Of a stretch of DNA of 64,000 bases, positions 34,922 to 43,601 are shown piece by piece (the first letter of the stretch is position 1; the number at the start of each line of letters is the position of its first letter). Origin of the DNA: Paenibacillus rhizovicinus (GTDB taxonomy: Bacteria > Bacillota > Bacilli > Paenibacillales > Paenibacillaceae). Under the pieces are notes generated by a model. The model saw nothing but the letters and a program-made list of their open reading frames with translations, ran no database searches and was not told where the DNA came from. A program made the translations under genes and the position numbers. The stretch lies in the NCBI RefSeq assembly GCF_010365285.1, contig NZ_CP048286.1, positions 5,878,001-5,942,000 on the forward strand, written 5' to 3'.

Positions 34922-35733
34922 ATGAAAGAGCTGTTGAAGTTTCTATTCTTGCAATTCTCGCGGTACCGTTGGCAAATGACGGCGATATTCGTGCTGATGA
35001 TCATCATGCTTGCATTCCAGGTCACGTTCTCGTACAGCTTCAAGTATCTCATCGATGAAATCCTTACTCCCGCGCGTCGATCCTCGGTCTCGTTTTCTCT
35101 CTCGCGATTCTATATACGATGAACAGATGGTTCTTCTGGATGCTGCTCGTCGGCCTGCCGTTCTGTTTCGTCATTCCAAAGCTGATGAATAAGCCGACGA
35201 AAGCCGCTTCAGACCTGTATAAAACGCAGGAAAGCTTCAGTGATCTCGTGTTTGACCGGCTCCATTTTCACCAAATACTTCGTGCCTTCAGGCTGTTCGC
35301 ATGGGAACGCAAACGCTTGGCCGCTATGACCGACGAGGTTGCTCCGATGGGGCTGCGCGCTCAGTTCTTGCGGGGATTGCAGGCGAAGTCGGTCGCGATC
35401 ACCCTGCTTATCCTGAATGTCGTCATCGTCGCCGTCGGCGCCTGCTTAACGAAATACGATCTGCTCATCGTGGGCGTACTCGCTTCGTTCCAAAGCTTCT
35501 ATCTGCGTATCAGCAGCTACGCTTCTTCGCTGACCCGATACTTCCCGCAGTTCGTACAGGCTGATCTTAGCTGGGGAAGACTTCGCCGGGTGATCTTGGA
35601 CCAGGAAGGAAATCCGGAGGAAACCGAGTTGTCGGAGATCCGCCGTACTACGCTTCCGGTTTCAAGCGCGAGCTCGAGCTGTGGAATGTCTCCTTCGGCT
35701 ATTCGGATGCGGCTCATTCCATTCGCGATATGA
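34922..35733 (+). pseudogene. Membrane domain of an ABC exporter, frameshifted and internally deleted
   Basis: ATG 34922 with GAGGGG upstream begins MKELLKFLFLQFSRYRWQM, the first helix and the FKYLIDEIL motif of an ABC exporter. The frame then shifts near 35060-35100; the second frame reads ILGLVFSLAILYTMNRWFF, then the coupling region SDLVFDRLHFHQILRAFRLFAWERK and two more helices. A helix pair (about 100 residues) between these parts is missing. A second shift near 35636 leads to the ATPase part, which starts as PPYYASGFKRELELWNVSFGY before 35730. The transporter cannot be made as one normal chain. Confidence 0.75.
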
Positions 35734-36827
35734 CCTTAACCATCCCGCAGGGCACGCATGTCGCCATCGTAGGTTCGAGCGGTTCGGGCAAATCCACGCT
35801 CGTCAGCTTGCTCATGCGATTCGATGAGCCGAATGATGGACGGCTCCGCTTGGACGGGACCGATGCGCGCGCGCTTCCGCTGGACAGCTACCGTAAATTG
35901 TTTGCCTATGTGCCGCAGGAGGTACTGCTATTCAATACCAGCATTCGCGACAACATCCGGTTCGGCCGCTTAACCGCGACGGACGAGGAAGTCGAGACGG
36001 CGGCGATGCGGGCGGATATCCATGAGTGGATTAAAGCCCAGCCGGGCGTTTACGATTTCAAAGCAGGCGAGGGCGGACGCAATCTATCCGGCGGGCAGCG
36101 ACAACGCGTCGCGCTCGCCCGGGCTTTCGTCCGGCGGCCGGATATCCTCTTGCTGGACGAGGCGACATCGGCGCTCGACCCCGTGGGAGAGCAGGCTATT
36201 TATGATTCGATTCTATCGCTGGCGGCTTCTACCATCATCTCGGTGACCCATCGTTTACAAACGACCAAGCATGCGGATCGGATCTATGTCATCCATAAGG
36301 GCGAGCTGGCTGGCGGAGGTACGCATGAGGAACTGCTCGAGAGCAGCGGAATTTATCGGCGCATGTGGTCCAAGCAGGACGGATTCGCGATCAGCGGGGA
36401 TGGAACCAGCGCGGACGTCAAGCTGGAGCGTCTGAAGCAGATTCCGTTGTTCAGCGCGCTCGACGAGAATACGCTTGCGTACATGCAGCAAGCGCTCGTG
36501 ACGGAAAGAGTGAACGCAGGCAGCACGATCATGGAACAAGGCGAAGAAGGCAACCGCTTCTATATTCTTGTTCGCGGACAAGTCGAGGTGCTGCAGCAGA
36601 GCGAAGGGGAAGAAAGCCGCAGGCTTGCGGTGCTGGAAGACGGCGATTATTTTGGCGAGATGGCGTTGCTTAAGGCGATTCCGAGAACGGCTACGATTCG
36701 GACGCTAACGCCGAGCATCCTGCTGACCATGCACCGTGAATCGTTCCAGAAGGCGATCGAGAATTCCCCGCGGTTAAAGCGCCAATTGGAGATCGTGTAC
36801 GAGGAGCGGATTCTGTCTCATCGGTAA
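35730..36827 (+). CDS. ABC ATPase with fused cyclic-nucleotide-binding domain (C-terminal part of the broken exporter)
   Basis: 365 codons open in one frame. The ATPase has Walker A (GSSGSGKST), Q-loop (YVPQEVLLFN), signature LSGGQRQRVALARA, Walker B ILLLDEATSALD and the H-loop His (SVTHRL). From about residue 235 follows a cNMP/CAP_ED domain (LKQIPLFSALDENTLAYMQQAL, GEEGNRFYILVRGQVEVLQ, LEDGDYFGEMALL, PRTATIRTLTP); the phosphate-binding cassette GEMALL...PRTAT looks intact. The frame is open upstream to about 35634 and includes the missing N-terminal beta-strands. It could be expressed alone, but without an attached membrane domain; more likely a relic of an ABC-cNMP exporter. Confidence 0.8.
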   Translation: MTLTIPQGTHVAIVGSSGSGKSTLVSLLMRFDEPNDGRLRLDGTDARALPLDSYRKLFAYVPQEVLLFNTSIRDNIRFGRLTATDEEVETAAMRADIHEWIKAQPGVYDFKAGEGGRNLSGGQRQRVALARAFVRRPDILLLDEATSALDPVGEQAIYDSILSLAASTIISVTHRLQTTKHADRIYVIHKGELAGGGTHEELLESSGIYRRMWSKQDGFAISGDGTSADVKLERLKQIPLFSALDENTLAYMQQALVTERVNAGSTIMEQGEEGNRFYILVRGQVEVLQQSEGEESRRLAVLEDGDYFGEMALLKAIPRTATIRTLTPSILLTMHRESFQKAIENSPRLKRQLEIVYEERILSHR

Positions 36828-36870
36828 GCGAGCATAGAAGGGGAACCGTGTAGACCTGCGTGAAACGGAT

Positions 36871-36948
36871 CCCCCTTGGCTCCGCCAACCAAGAACTTTA
36901 ACGCAACCACAGTGGGTTGCGATTATTGTCGTCGGCTTGCCAAGGGGG
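36871..36948. repeat. Nested inverted repeat between convergent genes
   Basis: CCCCCTTGGC (36871-36880) pairs perfectly with GCCAAGGGGG (36939-36948) and encloses a second hairpin CGCAACC/GGTTGCG (36902-36908 with 36915-36921). It lies between the ABC relic and permease unit B and may end both transcripts, though no T-run is present. Confidence 0.5.
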
Positions 36949-36964
36949 AGATGAACCCAGCTCA

Positions 36965-37819
36965 TCAGCCTTTCACGCCGCCGGCGGTCAAACCTTCGAT
37001 GATTTGTTTCTGCAGGACGGCATAAATAATCATGACCGGAACGATGCTGAATACGATTCCCGCCGACATTTGAGCGTAATTCGTGTTATAGATATCGCGG
37101 AAACCGACCATCCCGACGGGCAGCGTGCGCAATTCATCCGTGGAGATGAAGAAGTTCGCCAATAGAAACTCATTCCAATTGCTAATGAAATTGATAATAA
37201 ACACGGTTACCAAAGCGGGGATGGTGATCGGCAAAATGATTTTGGAGAAAACGCCCTTTGCGCTCAACCCATCCATCACTGAGGCCTCTTCGATCTCGCC
37301 CGGAATCGAGCGCATGAACGCCGACAATATGATGACCGTAAATGGAAGTGCCCCGGCCGTGTAAGGAAGGATGAGCGCCATATGCGTTCCCAGTACGGCG
37401 TGACCGAAGAATACCATATCGTTCAGCATCTTATACATAGGCAGCAGCAAGGCATTGCCCGGAATGAGCAAACCGATCAGGATGAATTGGTACATCCCTT
37501 TGCTGATTTTCAAATACCGCATCCGCGTAATCGCGAAGGCTCCCATGGCGGAGAAGATAATCGTCACGATCGAACACAGCGTCGAGATATACAAACTGTT
37601 GAAGAAGTATACGCTGATTTTCGCATTCACCCAAGCTTCGTAGTAATTTTCGAAATGAAACGAGGACGGGAATCCGAATGGATTGCTCGCAATCGCCTGA
37701 TTATCCGATTTGATGGACGAGAACAGGACGAACACGAACGGGTAGAGGGTCGCGATTAAATAGCCGATTAACAGAATATGGGGGATGCTTCTTCTCACGG
37801 ATCTCAGCGTCATTGTCAT
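36965..37819 (-). CDS. Sugar ABC transporter permease, MalG/LplC type (unit B)
   Basis: 284 residues, six membrane segments, EAA loop (IEEASVMDGLSAKGVFSKIILPI) and the family C-terminus (LQKQIIEGLTAGGVKG). Start ATG shares one base with the stop of the preceding permease gene (TAATG), so the pair is translationally coupled. It is the last gene of a three-gene minus-strand unit. Substrate likely a mono- or oligosaccharide; the ATPase is not encoded here. Confidence 0.93.
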   Translation of the reverse strand: MTMTLRSVRRSIPHILLIGYLIATLYPFVFVLFSSIKSDNQAIASNPFGFPSSFHFENYYEAWVNAKISVYFFNSLYISTLCSIVTIIFSAMGAFAITRMRYLKISKGMYQFILIGLLIPGNALLLPMYKMLNDMVFFGHAVLGTHMALILPYTAGALPFTVIILSAFMRSIPGEIEEASVMDGLSAKGVFSKIILPITIPALVTVFIINFISNWNEFLLANFFISTDELRTLPVGMVGFRDIYNTNYAQMSAGIVFSIVPVMIIYAVLQKQIIEGLTAGGVKG

Positions 37820-38700
37820 TAGTATTCGACCCTTTCGACTCTTCTGGCAATCAATACTTGGTACAATGCGGTAAGAATGAGCGAGAACATGAATATCAAC
37901 ACCCCAATGGAGTTGCCGTATCCGTATTTCGCATTGGTTATCCCGTATTTGATTAAATAGGTCGCCATAACGTCCGTTACCCCGCCCGGACCGCCGTCCG
38001 TCATGACGATGATAATATCGGCCGCTTTCATCGCGCCCGAGATGGAGAGCATAATGACGACGGAAATGATAGGCATGATCAGCGGCACCGTAATGCGGGT
38101 TGCGCGAGTGAAAGCGGAGGCTCCGTCGACGATTGCGGCTTCATCTATTTCCCTGGGAATCGACAAGATAGCGGCAAGTACCATCACGATGTAGAATCCG
38201 GTCCACTGCCACGCATTGGTGATCAAGATCGAAAACATGGCCCAGGAGGTGTCGGATAACCACATGACAGGGTGTAATCCGATTTTAGTCAAGATTTGAT
38301 TGAACAAGCCGATATCCGGTTCGTAGATGAAACTCCACAAGATGCCGATGACCGCAGTCGACATGACGGAAGGCACGAATACGGCTGTTTTGTATAAGCC
38401 CTTGAGCTTCTTTACATTGCTGATCAAGAGGGAGAAGAAGATAATGACCGGCACTTGCACGAATACCGAGAACAGAATGAATTTACCGTTGTTGGAAGCG
38501 GATTCCCAGAACTTGCTGTCCGCGAACGCATGCTTGAAGTTGGTCAGCCCGTTAAACTTCGGCGGGGTAAGTCCGTTCCATTTCATAAAGGCCGTGGTGA
38601 AGGCAGAAATCATCGGATAAATGAAAAACATGAGATAGAGGATCAGGAGCGGCAATAAAAACAGTACATACGTCCAAGGGCTTCTTAATGTTTTATTCAT
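37819..38700 (-). CDS. Sugar ABC transporter permease, MalF/UgpA type (unit B)
   Basis: 293 residues from ATG at 38700, where GGAGGAAACG stands just before; the longer frame to 38763 would cross the terminator-like hairpin and is rejected. Six membrane segments, EAA loop (REIDEAAIVDGASAFTRATRITVPLI). It follows the binding-protein gene after a 100-base gap containing a strong hairpin with T-run, which would make the binding protein more abundant than the permeases. Confidence 0.93.
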   Translation of the reverse strand: MNKTLRSPWTYVLFLLPLLILYLMFFIYPMISAFTTAFMKWNGLTPPKFNGLTNFKHAFADSKFWESASNNGKFILFSVFVQVPVIIFFSLLISNVKKLKGLYKTAVFVPSVMSTAVIGILWSFIYEPDIGLFNQILTKIGLHPVMWLSDTSWAMFSILITNAWQWTGFYIVMVLAAILSIPREIDEAAIVDGASAFTRATRITVPLIMPIISVVIMLSISGAMKAADIIIVMTDGGPGGVTDVMATYLIKYGITNAKYGYGNSIGVLIFMFSLILTALYQVLIARRVERVEY

Positions 38701-38746
38701 CGTTTCCTCCGCAATAATCAGACATATGTGCACGAATCGCAGGTAC

Positions 38747-38782
38747 AAAAAAGTACCACCCACACTGAGGAGGGTGGTACTT
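38747..38782 (-). terminator. Attenuating hairpin between binding-protein and permease genes (unit B)
   Basis: On the minus strand AAGTACCACCC pairs perfectly with GGGTGGTACTT, followed by a T-run (complement of A6 at 38747-38752). It probably stops part of the transcripts after the binding protein gene. Confidence 0.75.
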
Positions 38783-38799
38783 GCCGTGCTTATGATCGT

Positions 38800-40122
38800 T
38801 TAGAAATCGTCGTCGCTGTTTGCCGCATTCTGCGCTTTCTGCACGGCGTCGAGCATGGCCTTCGGCGTTGTTTTGCCGCCGATCAGCTTCTGAATGCCTT
38901 CGCTGAGCGCGGTATTCACGTCGGCTTGAACCAAGGAATCGAAGGCCGGGAATGCGCCGCTTGCTTTGTTGCCCACTTCAATGATTTCTTTCACCAGCGC
39001 GGAAGCATTGGCATTCGCCAATTTCGTGCTGTTTACTTTCATGGATGGCAGGACGCCGTCCGCTTCGAGTCCGCGGATTTGCATTTCGTCGTTGTACATG
39101 TTCTTAATGAAGGATTTTACGAATGCGAGCTGCTTTTTGTCGTTTTTCACTTTTGCCGAGAACCCGTAACCGTTGGAGAATCCGCCGTTTACGTAAGTTT
39201 GGTTGCCTTTGCCGCCGGCTACCGAAGGCATTGCGAAGTAGCCGACTTTGTTCACCAAGCTACCGGCTTGTTTCGGATCCGTGAATACGCTGGATGCCCA
39301 AGATCCGTCGTACATCATGATGGCTTCGCCGCGGATGAGCTGGTTGCGCTGCTCGGCATAATCCAGACCGAGTTCGCCTTTCTTGAAGTATCCTTTCTTC
39401 ACCCAATCTTGGTACTTCGTGAAAGCGGATACCATCGGAGCGCTGTTCCATTTTGTTTTACCTGTCGTGAACCCGTTCGTAATATCCGGACCCGCGTAAC
39501 GAGCCCACAAGGTGTTGGCTGTCATCAACGGTACCCATGCGGCTTTGGACGCTTGAGCAAAAGGCGTTTTGCCGTCTTTTTTGATCGTGTCCGCCAATTT
39601 CTCGAGTTCGGCTAATGTTTTAGGGATTTTCAGGCCTTTGGCTTTGAAGTATTCTTTATTGTAGAAGTAGCCCTCTTGGTAGCCGCCGATCGGCAAACCG
39701 TATACTTTGCCGTTCACCGTGAATTCGTTCAAGGAAATAAATTTGTTTTGCAAGCCGAGCTCTTTCAGAATCGGCGTGAGATCGAGCAGCCGGTTGGCTT
39801 CCGCGTACAGTTGCGTGTCGGAGCCGCCGAACAAGTCGAATATCGCGGGAGCTTTGTTGACTACCATCTCGGAACGCAATTTCTCTTTGCGGTTTACGTC
39901 CGAGTCCACGCCGTCCAGCTTGTATTTGACGCCCGGCACTTCTTTGGAAACCCTTGCCAGTACATCCTTCAGGATATTAAGACGCTGTTGTTTCGCCTCG
40001 CCCAGTTGTGTATGTCGGATTACGATGGTGTCGGTTTTCGTTGCCGCGCCGACCGAACCTAAGACCGTAGTTGCGGTAAGCGCCAAGCCGAGCGATGAGA
40101 CTAGAAGACTCTTCTTCTTCAT
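38800..40122 (-). CDS. Sugar-binding protein of ABC transporter, no lipobox (unit B)
   Basis: 440 residues, family 1 extracellular solute-binding protein (IFDLFGGSDTQLYAEANRLLDLTPI, YFYNKEYFKAKGLKIPKTLAELE, AIMMYDGSWASSVF). The N-terminus MKKKSLLVSSLGLALTATTVLG is a signal peptide followed by SVGAATKTD, with no Cys where Gram-positive binding proteins normally have the lipid-modified residue; the mature chain also lacks an obvious anchor. Ribosome site GGAGGTTCC on the minus strand. It heads the operon with two permeases downstream. A gene of unknown function is divergent, 208 bases away. Confidence 0.92.
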   Translation of the reverse strand: MKKKSLLVSSLGLALTATTVLGSVGAATKTDTIVIRHTQLGEAKQQRLNILKDVLARVSKEVPGVKYKLDGVDSDVNRKEKLRSEMVVNKAPAIFDLFGGSDTQLYAEANRLLDLTPILKELGLQNKFISLNEFTVNGKVYGLPIGGYQEGYFYNKEYFKAKGLKIPKTLAELEKLADTIKKDGKTPFAQASKAAWVPLMTANTLWARYAGPDITNGFTTGKTKWNSAPMVSAFTKYQDWVKKGYFKKGELGLDYAEQRNQLIRGEAIMMYDGSWASSVFTDPKQAGSLVNKVGYFAMPSVAGGKGNQTYVNGGFSNGYGFSAKVKNDKKQLAFVKSFIKNMYNDEMQIRGLEADGVLPSMKVNSTKLANANASALVKEIIEVGNKASGAFPAFDSLVQADVNTALSEGIQKLIGGKTTPKAMLDAVQKAQNAANSDDDF

Positions 40123-40330
40123 GTAGTGGAACCTCCCAATTAGGTATATGTATCTATTTCAGAATAAGATTATTAGCAAAATCTGGATAGGTGTACTTTT
40201 CGATTATTGAAGGATACATTTAATTCGTATTGGTAGTGCCATAGGTCACAAATTGCTTACCATGGGGAAAATTCTATGCGAAGCATGGGGAATGAGACGG
40301 ATGTCGATGCGAGATAACAGGGGGGAGGAC

Positions 40331-41284
40331 ATGATATTGAACCAAGGCCTATTAAGGGACGGATTATCGATCATCGCATCATGCAAACAACAAACGAGCG
40401 ATATCTGGCAAGCCCATTATGGCGCTGCCGCTATCGGCAGTTACTTTTTCGTCTCGACGAATGATTTGAGCGACGGCATCGCCGAGCTCGTTGCATTGCA
40501 GGCGGGAGCGATGGTACAAAAGATTCTTGGATCGCCAAGCACGCAGCATCGTTCCGCTTGTGACCTGTTTACGGCTGAAGCTGCCATTCTCGAAGCGCTT
40601 GATCTAACGATCGACGAGCTGCACTGGGTCGGTCATAACGTCATTTACAGCGCTGCATGTTTGTCGGCTATCCATGAACTTAAAGGGTGGGGAAGTGCGG
40701 AGGAAATCGCCGGAATAACCGATCTTATTCGATCGTTCGAGAAGACGATTCCGGGACGTTCCTGGATCGGCTTCTCCGCTTCCGAGGTGAAGAGGATGCA
40801 GATTGTTGCCGAGGACGGCTTTCCGAAGATTTCGCATCCAGCAGAATTATCAGGGCTGGTGCTGGAACAGCTCGCCGAGTTCCCGGTCATTTACCGCGCG
40901 GAATCCCATCATGATTTAATCGGCCATATGCTGACGTTCTCGCATGCGTTGAATATTTTGTTCGATCTCGGGCATGTCTCCTTGTTCGAAAGAGGATTGC
41001 GTCCGATGATGAAACTGATTAAAGTTCTTCGCTATAGTCGGGGCATTAAATCCGGGGATACGATCAAATTGGTTTCGCCCGTCGATCGTTTGCCGCTGCA
41101 GCCCGCGACGAGAGCAGCCGCGCTGCCGACGTCGATTCGGTTTTGGGAAAAGAACTACAGCGAACAAGATTGGGATTTCGGTCACGTATTTAAATTTTCT
41201 CATAGTTTCTACGATCATTTACGACGAGTGGAGCAGCGAAAAAATGCGTACACGGAGAAATTTCGATATATCATCACGCAATAG
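40331..41284 (+). CDS. Protein of unknown function, 317 residues
   Basis: Not recognised. Starts at ATG 40331 behind GGGGGAGG; an upstream frame from 40253 lacks such a site. The protein is cytoplasmic in appearance (no signal or clear membrane helix), mostly alpha-helical, with an HWVGHNVIYSAACLSAIHEL stretch, a FSHALNILFDLGHVSLFERG segment and several conserved-looking His pairs. It is divergent from sugar-uptake unit B and ends one base before the convergent DnaJ-like gene. The position suggests a link with the transporter, but this is only context. Confidence 0.7.
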   Translation: MILNQGLLRDGLSIIASCKQQTSDIWQAHYGAAAIGSYFFVSTNDLSDGIAELVALQAGAMVQKILGSPSTQHRSACDLFTAEAAILEALDLTIDELHWVGHNVIYSAACLSAIHELKGWGSAEEIAGITDLIRSFEKTIPGRSWIGFSASEVKRMQIVAEDGFPKISHPAELSGLVLEQLAEFPVIYRAESHHDLIGHMLTFSHALNILFDLGHVSLFERGLRPMMKLIKVLRYSRGIKSGDTIKLVSPVDRLPLQPATRAAALPTSIRFWEKNYSEQDWDFGHVFKFSHSFYDHLRRVEQRKNAYTEKFRYIITQ

Positions 41285-41285
41285 A

Positions 41286-42260
41286 TCACTTTTTGGATGT
41301 ATCCCCGTCCAAATATTTTTTTATAAACGCAAACGCATGATCCGGCTGTTCGGATTCGCTGCCGATCCCGGCAATGTACGTTTTGCCGGCGATGGGAAGT
41401 CCCTTCAGCAGCGGACTGGCGGAGATGTCGATCCCGTAGACATGCTCCTCGAGGCCGTCTTCCGTCATCGCTTTCAGCTTCAGCTTCGGATGAAGGCTCG
41501 AGCCGAGCTTATCGGCATTCGCGCCTTCGAGCGGAAGCAGGGCATAGTAACCGGCCAGCTTCGTGAAGCTCGCTTGATCCATGATATAAATATCCGACGG
41601 GTGGTTATTCAACAAATCCCCCATGCTACCTTGAGGGAGTAGTTCGTCCAGCCCTAGCTTGATATCCGAAGGCGCGTACGCGACGAACGCCTTGATGCTT
41701 GTCCATTGCGGGAAAGTCGACAGGATATCCGCTTCCAGCGGCTTCGAGTCGCTGACGCGGGGCGACTTTTCTTCGAAGACATCTCCTTCGGGCCTCTCCG
41801 GTGATTGCATATGGAATTCCTTGTTCGTATCGGTACCGGCCCTGCTCACATATTCGCCGTAGAAGGTGACGCTTAGATCGACAGGCGGAAGCTTTGCGAG
41901 CTCGGCCGTTTTGTGGCGGTGGTCCATATAGTCTTGGATGCCGTATAACATAACGCACATCATGACGATCGCACAAAAGAATGCGCCAATAACAGGGAAC
42001 ATATAATGGCGGTTGTATTTGCCGTATTCGGCGGAGTCGAACGGCTTCATCCTCATCTGCCCGTCATCCTCCAAAATCGTCTTGTATGCCTTATGGATCT
42101 CTTCCGAATGAATGGGCAGCTCGTCGGTTCGTTCCGATCTATGACGTAGACGGATCGCGCGCTCGCGGCGGATAAACATGAAATACCGTTTCTCGACTTC
42201 CTCCCTCGCCGCGCCTTCAGGCAGGCTGAACAGCTCGTAAGCCTTCTTCAGTTCATCCAT
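41286..42260 (-). CDS. J-domain-like membrane protein
   Basis: 324 residues. The first 65 resemble a J-domain helix pattern (LKKAYELFSLPEGAAREEVEKRYFMFIRRER, HKAYKTILEDD) but the HPD tripeptide needed to activate DnaK is absent. A single membrane helix follows at about 89-110 (YMFPVIGAFFCAIVMMCVMLYGI), then a 210-residue outer domain without recognised motif. Similar DnaJ-like membrane proteins are known in Paenibacillus but without assigned function. It lies tail-to-tail with the unknown 317-residue gene. Confidence 0.65.
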   Translation of the reverse strand: MDELKKAYELFSLPEGAAREEVEKRYFMFIRRERAIRLRHRSERTDELPIHSEEIHKAYKTILEDDGQMRMKPFDSAEYGKYNRHYMFPVIGAFFCAIVMMCVMLYGIQDYMDHRHKTAELAKLPPVDLSVTFYGEYVSRAGTDTNKEFHMQSPERPEGDVFEEKSPRVSDSKPLEADILSTFPQWTSIKAFVAYAPSDIKLGLDELLPQGSMGDLLNNHPSDIYIMDQASFTKLAGYYALLPLEGANADKLGSSLHPKLKLKAMTEDGLEEHVYGIDISASPLLKGLPIAGKTYIAGIGSESEQPDHAFAFIKKYLDGDTSKK

Positions 42261-42464
42261 ATCGGATCCACCTTTCTATTTCACTAGGGATCGTCATAAA
42301 ATAGCCCATTTAAACCTCATCGCCTTGATGTTTATAATTGTTGAAAATGGTAAGACTATGAACATAACTATCGATTGTGTTTAACTGATATTCATGACTA
42401 AACTGTGCAGTCGGACCGTCTGAAGGTGCTGACAAAGGAATATACATTAGATCAACGATAAAAT

Positions 42465-42496
42465 AACCGCCAAGGCATGGTGCCCTGGCGGTTTTT
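42465..42496. terminator. Strong orphan hairpin with T-run
   Basis: AACCGCCA and TGGCGGTT arms followed by TTTTCTT on the plus strand, and an AT-rich tail on the other. No gene ends just before it; in the 42261-42662 gap no coding frame is convincing. It may shield the promoter of unit C from upstream transcription. Confidence 0.6.
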
Positions 42497-42565
42497 CTTA
42501 TGTCCCAGCCTTGGTATCGCGCCTGTATCAACCCTCTGTCCGGGCAGAACATCGTATATTTTTAC

Positions 42566-42592
42566 TTGAAATTATAGTTTTGTATATATAAC
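42566..42592 (+). promoter_or_regulatory. Putative promoter of unit C
   Basis: TTGAAA at 42566-42571 and TATAAC at 42587-42592, spacing 15 bases, in an AT-rich stretch. Confidence 0.35.
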
Positions 42593-42618
42593 CGATACGA
42601 ATTTGCGACTAGAATATT

Positions 42619-42638
42619 AATTGTAAGCCCTTACAATT
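42619..42638. promoter_or_regulatory. LacI-type/cre-like operator upstream of unit C
   Basis: AATTGTAAGCCCTTACAATT has nine-base perfect arms around CC. The core TGTAAGCCCTTACA differs from the CcpA cre consensus mainly at the central CG, so it may bind CcpA or a related LacI-family regulator. It lies 25 bases before the nucleoside hydrolase start. Confidence 0.6.
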
Positions 42639-42662
42639 ATCTGCGATGAATGGAGTGCTGAC

Positions 42663-43559
42663 ATGGCTGGAACGAAGATCATTATCGATACGGACATTGG
42701 CGATGATATCGATGATGCATTGGCGATCGCGTTTGCGCTGGAGTCGCCCGAACTGGAAGTCATCGGCATTACGACGGTGTTCAAGAATGTGAACGCCCGG
42801 GCGAAATTGGCGGTCAACCTGCTCGAAATGGCCGGACGGCCGGACATTCCCGTCTACGCCGGAATCGGCAGTCCCATCATCAACAAGGTAGACAGGAATG
42901 AGATTCCGTGCCAATTCTCGGAAGACAAGGACGGACAAGTCGTTGGATTCGGGACGAACGGCATCGATTTCATTATCGATACGGTCATGAATTCGGATGG
43001 CGAGATCACGCTGGTGCCGATCGGGCCTTTGACCAATATCGCCATTGCGATCCTCAAGGAGCCGGAGCTTCGGACCAAGGTGAAGGAGATCGTGATGATG
43101 GGCGGTTGTTTCTACAGCCATCTCAGCGAATGGAATATACGCTGCGATCCGGAAGCCGCGCGGGTCGTGTTCGAATCCGGCATCCCCATCAAGGCTGTCG
43201 GACTGGACGTGACGGTGCAATGCGTGCTGGCCCAAGAAGACATGGACCGGTTATTGACCCGTCACAAACGAACGTCTGCCTATATTCCGGAACTGATCGC
43301 GCGGTGGCAGCAGGTGACGGATCATTATCCGATGATGCATGATGCTCTGGCGATCTGCGCCGTATTCGATGATCGCCTATTGGAATTTCAGCGGGATGAG
43401 ATCGTCGTGGAGACGCAGGGCGAGTTTACGCGCGGGTCGACGTATAACAAAACCGCGCTATACTGGCGGGGGAATGCCGAGCAATCCGTCATCAAGGCTG
43501 CCAAGAGCGTGGATGCGGCAGCGTTTATCAAGTTGTACATGGATAGGGTTTGCTTCTAG
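42663..43559 (+). CDS. Nucleoside hydrolase (IUNH family)
   Basis: 298 residues. The calcium-binding motif DTDIGDDIDDALAI near the N-terminus, the VPIGPLTNIAIAI segment and HDALAIC near residue 225 mark an inosine-uridine preferring nucleoside hydrolase, which splits the N-glycosidic bond of ribonucleosides to base and ribose. It is the first gene of an operon with two permeases and a binding protein, and sits behind a cre-like palindrome. This suggests that the transported substrate is a nucleoside or N-glycoside, an inference from context. Confidence 0.92.
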   Translation: MAGTKIIIDTDIGDDIDDALAIAFALESPELEVIGITTVFKNVNARAKLAVNLLEMAGRPDIPVYAGIGSPIINKVDRNEIPCQFSEDKDGQVVGFGTNGIDFIIDTVMNSDGEITLVPIGPLTNIAIAILKEPELRTKVKEIVMMGGCFYSHLSEWNIRCDPEAARVVFESGIPIKAVGLDVTVQCVLAQEDMDRLLTRHKRTSAYIPELIARWQQVTDHYPMMHDALAICAVFDDRLLEFQRDEIVVETQGEFTRGSTYNKTALYWRGNAEQSVIKAAKSVDAAAFIKLYMDRVCF

Positions 43560-43601
43560 GCCACGTTCGCAGCGACTCGTAAACGAAGGGAGTGACAGCG
43601 G

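Noticed and set aside
25830-36827. All frame breaks in this region as sequencing errors
   Set aside because: Several genes show combined indels, nonsense codons and internal deletions, and neighbours such as the aldo/keto reductase are intact, so real decay is more likely; the single A10 break at 10945 remains undecided.
42310-42552. 80-codon minus-strand frame in the gap before the nucleoside hydrolase
   Set aside because: No ribosome site, composition unlike neighbours, and it crosses a strong terminator hairpin.
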